This document shows positions 5,956 to 7,050 of a stretch of 7,050 nt of DNA, one piece after another. Both the position numbers and the translations under genes were made by a program. Where the stretch lies: the NCBI GenBank assembly GCA_018715105.1, contig DVMG01000167.1:1-7050 (forward strand), written 5' to 3'. The stretch comes from Candidatus Ventricola intestinavium (GTDB taxonomy: Bacteria; Bacillota; Clostridia; Christensenellales; Aristaeellaceae). The notes beneath the pieces were generated by a model. The model was not told where the DNA came from. It worked only from the letters and a program-made list of their open reading frames with translations, and searched no databases. How positions within the stretch are numbered: position 1 is the first letter of the stretch; each line of letters starts with the position of its first letter.

Positions 5956-6995
5956 GCCTCTTCCTCCCGCCCCTGCACGAGCGCTGCGGCGCCCCGCACA
6001 TCGCCGCGCAGCCATCTCAAAGCAAAGAGCCGTGCCCGGATCTGGGTGCGGATCCCTTTTCCGGTCTTAAGCGTATACATCGCAAGCGGCGCCGGACCCA
6101 TCAGCGCGCGAAGCAGCGCACGCATGGTGTCGTTCTGCCCCAGTTCGCGCATGGCCTCCAGCACATCCTCCATGCTTGGATCCAGACGGATCCCCTTGCA
6201 GATCAGCTTGTCATAACCGAGCACGGGCAGCACGTTTGCCAGCTCACGCTCTTTTCCACATGCACGCACGTATTCGCACAGCCGGATGCAGAGCGTCATC
6301 AGCCGGCGCGCCAGAAGGGGCTTGCGCGCCGCCATCAGGGAATCACCGCGCTGCACATAGCAGATATAAGGCTTTTTCAGCGCTGCAATTTTCCGCACAT
6401 GCAGCAGATACATGGCGGAAAAGAGCGTATCTTCTGCAAACACCTCGCTGTTGGGGGCAAAGCGGAGGGCGTGCGCCTCAATCACATCCCGGCGATAGAG
6501 CCTGCACCACGCTTCCTGCCCGTGGCGGTAAGGCATCCAGTAGCGATAAAAATAGTTGGCCAGCCCCATCTGTTCCAGGTCGATCCCCTCATCCGCCATA
6601 TCCAGATACGGCCCCTGCTCAGCGCCGTCCACCACAAGGCGGTAGTTAAAAAGCACGAGCTCGGCGCTGTTTTCCTGCGCCGCCCGAACCGTATCCCGCA
6701 GCAGGTCCGGATCCGCATAATCGTCCGAATCGATAAAGGCCACGTATTCTCCGCGCGCCGCGTCAAGCCCTGCGTTGCGCGCGGAAGAGAGGCCGCCGTT
6801 TTCCTTGTGAAGAATGCGGATGCGCGGATCTCTGGCGGCGTATTCATCCATGATGCGCGGACAGCCGTCCTTTGTTCCATCATCAACCAGAATCAGCTCA
6901 AAGTCCTGAAGGGTCTGCGCGCAGATGCTTTCAAGGCAGCGCGGGAGATACGCCTCCACCTGATACACCGGCACAATCACGCTGACACGGCACAC
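5952..6995 (-). CDS. Family 2 glycosyltransferase (GT-A)
   Basis: This 347-residue glycosyltransferase is the first gene of the visible operon. The fold is marked by VSVIVPVYQVEAYL (4-17), VDDGTKDGC (37-45), GLSSARNAG (68-76), the metal-binding DSDD (89-92) and FAEDTLF (186-192) with the candidate base. Its middle and C-terminal parts (Y/W-rich ANYFYRYWMPYRHGQEAW, 146-163, then a helical tail) do not follow the pattern shared by GT-B, GT-C and GT-D, so it is a more distant relative. The GTG at 6995 is chosen because AAGGAGG sits 8 nt upstream and the first strand then starts at residue 4. An in-frame ATG at 7028 without a clear ribosome binding site would add 11 residues (MRRCVRKEGKA) and cannot be excluded. 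Its stop overlaps the GT-B start as GTGA. It probably acts in repeat-unit assembly; donor unknown. Confidence 0.92.
   Translation of the reverse strand: MCRVSVIVPVYQVEAYLPRCLESICAQTLQDFELILVDDGTKDGCPRIMDEYAARDPRIRILHKENGGLSSARNAGLDAARGEYVAFIDSDDYADPDLLRDTVRAAQENSAELVLFNYRLVVDGAEQGPYLDMADEGIDLEQMGLANYFYRYWMPYRHGQEAWCRLYRRDVIEAHALRFAPNSEVFAEDTLFSAMYLLHVRKIAALKKPYICYVQRGDSLMAARKPLLARRLMTLCIRLCEYVRACGKERELANVLPVLGYDKLICKGIRLDPSMEDVLEAMRELGQNDTMRALLRALMGPAPLAMYTLKTGKGIRTQIRARLFALRWLRGDVRGAAALVQGREEEA
5963..5968 (-). promoter_or_regulatory. Ribosome binding site deciding the GTG start of GT-B
   Basis: GGGAGG on the minus strand lies 7 nt before the GTG at 5955, inside the last codons of GT-A. The alternative ATG at 6015 is preceded by GCTTTGAG, which has no usable match. 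Together with the GTGA overlap this fixes the start. Confidence 0.75.
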
Positions 6996-7003
6996 GGCCT
7001 TCC

Positions 7004-7010
7004 CCTCCTT
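7004..7010 (-). promoter_or_regulatory. Ribosome binding site deciding the GTG start of GT-A
   Basis: AAGGAGG on the minus strand lies 8 nt before the GTG at 6995. It is a near-perfect match to the anti-Shine-Dalgarno sequence, and the ATG at 7028 has nothing comparable. This supports the shorter N terminus. Confidence 0.7.
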
Positions 7011-7050
7011 CCGCACACAACGGCGCATCCTGCCGATGCATCCCCGGCAG

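Noticed and set aside
5062..6216. A 384-codon open frame on the plus strand
   Set aside because: It is antisense to GT-B and the end of GT-A, crosses their junction, and its translation is Pro/Arg/His/Ala-rich without any domain.
6996..7050. The end of an upstream gene at the right edge
   Set aside because: All three minus-strand frames are open from the edge to position 6996 and no stop or motif identifies a gene end, so nothing can be assigned in these 55 bases.

Overview
The window is a compact, GC-rich (by eye roughly 60%) piece of a bacterial surface-polysaccharide (capsule or exopolysaccharide) gene cluster. All genes lie on the minus strand, so the order of expression runs from the right edge to the left. 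Strong purine-rich ribosome binding sites of the AAGGAG/GGAGG type, GTG starts, 4-nt gene overlaps, and the Fe-S 'F420-hydrogenase beta' protein next to a pyruvyl transferase suggest a GC-rich anaerobic member of the Bacillota (Clostridia-like, possibly a gut lineage). That assignment rests on style and gene content; no marker gene is present.

Layout in transcription order: four family 2 glycosyltransferases (GT-A, GT-B, GT-C and GT-D, at 6995-5952, 5955-4939, 4942-4013 and 3995-3012), a polysaccharide pyruvyl transferase family protein (3015-1822), and a two-cluster ferredoxin / F420-hydrogenase-beta family protein (1825-632). Next comes a 204-base intergenic stretch (631-428) with a hairpin and an AT-rich patch, then the first 142 codons of a MATE-family transporter that runs off the left edge. 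Four of the five junctions in the six-gene block are 4-nt ATGA or GTGA overlaps. The fifth, GT-C to GT-D, is a 17-nt gap. The six genes are therefore probably one translationally coupled operon. The MATE gene has its own ribosome binding site after the gap and may be a separate unit.

Working together, the four glycosyltransferases would add successive sugars to a lipid-linked repeat unit at the inner face of the membrane. The pyruvyl-transferase-family protein and the Fe-S flavoprotein-like protein would then modify that glycan. The chemistry of this last pair is the least understood part of the window. No initiating sugar-phosphate transferase, Wzx flippase, Wzy polymerase or nucleotide-sugar synthesis gene is visible, so the cluster must continue beyond the right edge or lie elsewhere. 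I see no tRNA, rRNA, CRISPR array, insertion sequence or convincing rho-independent terminator.
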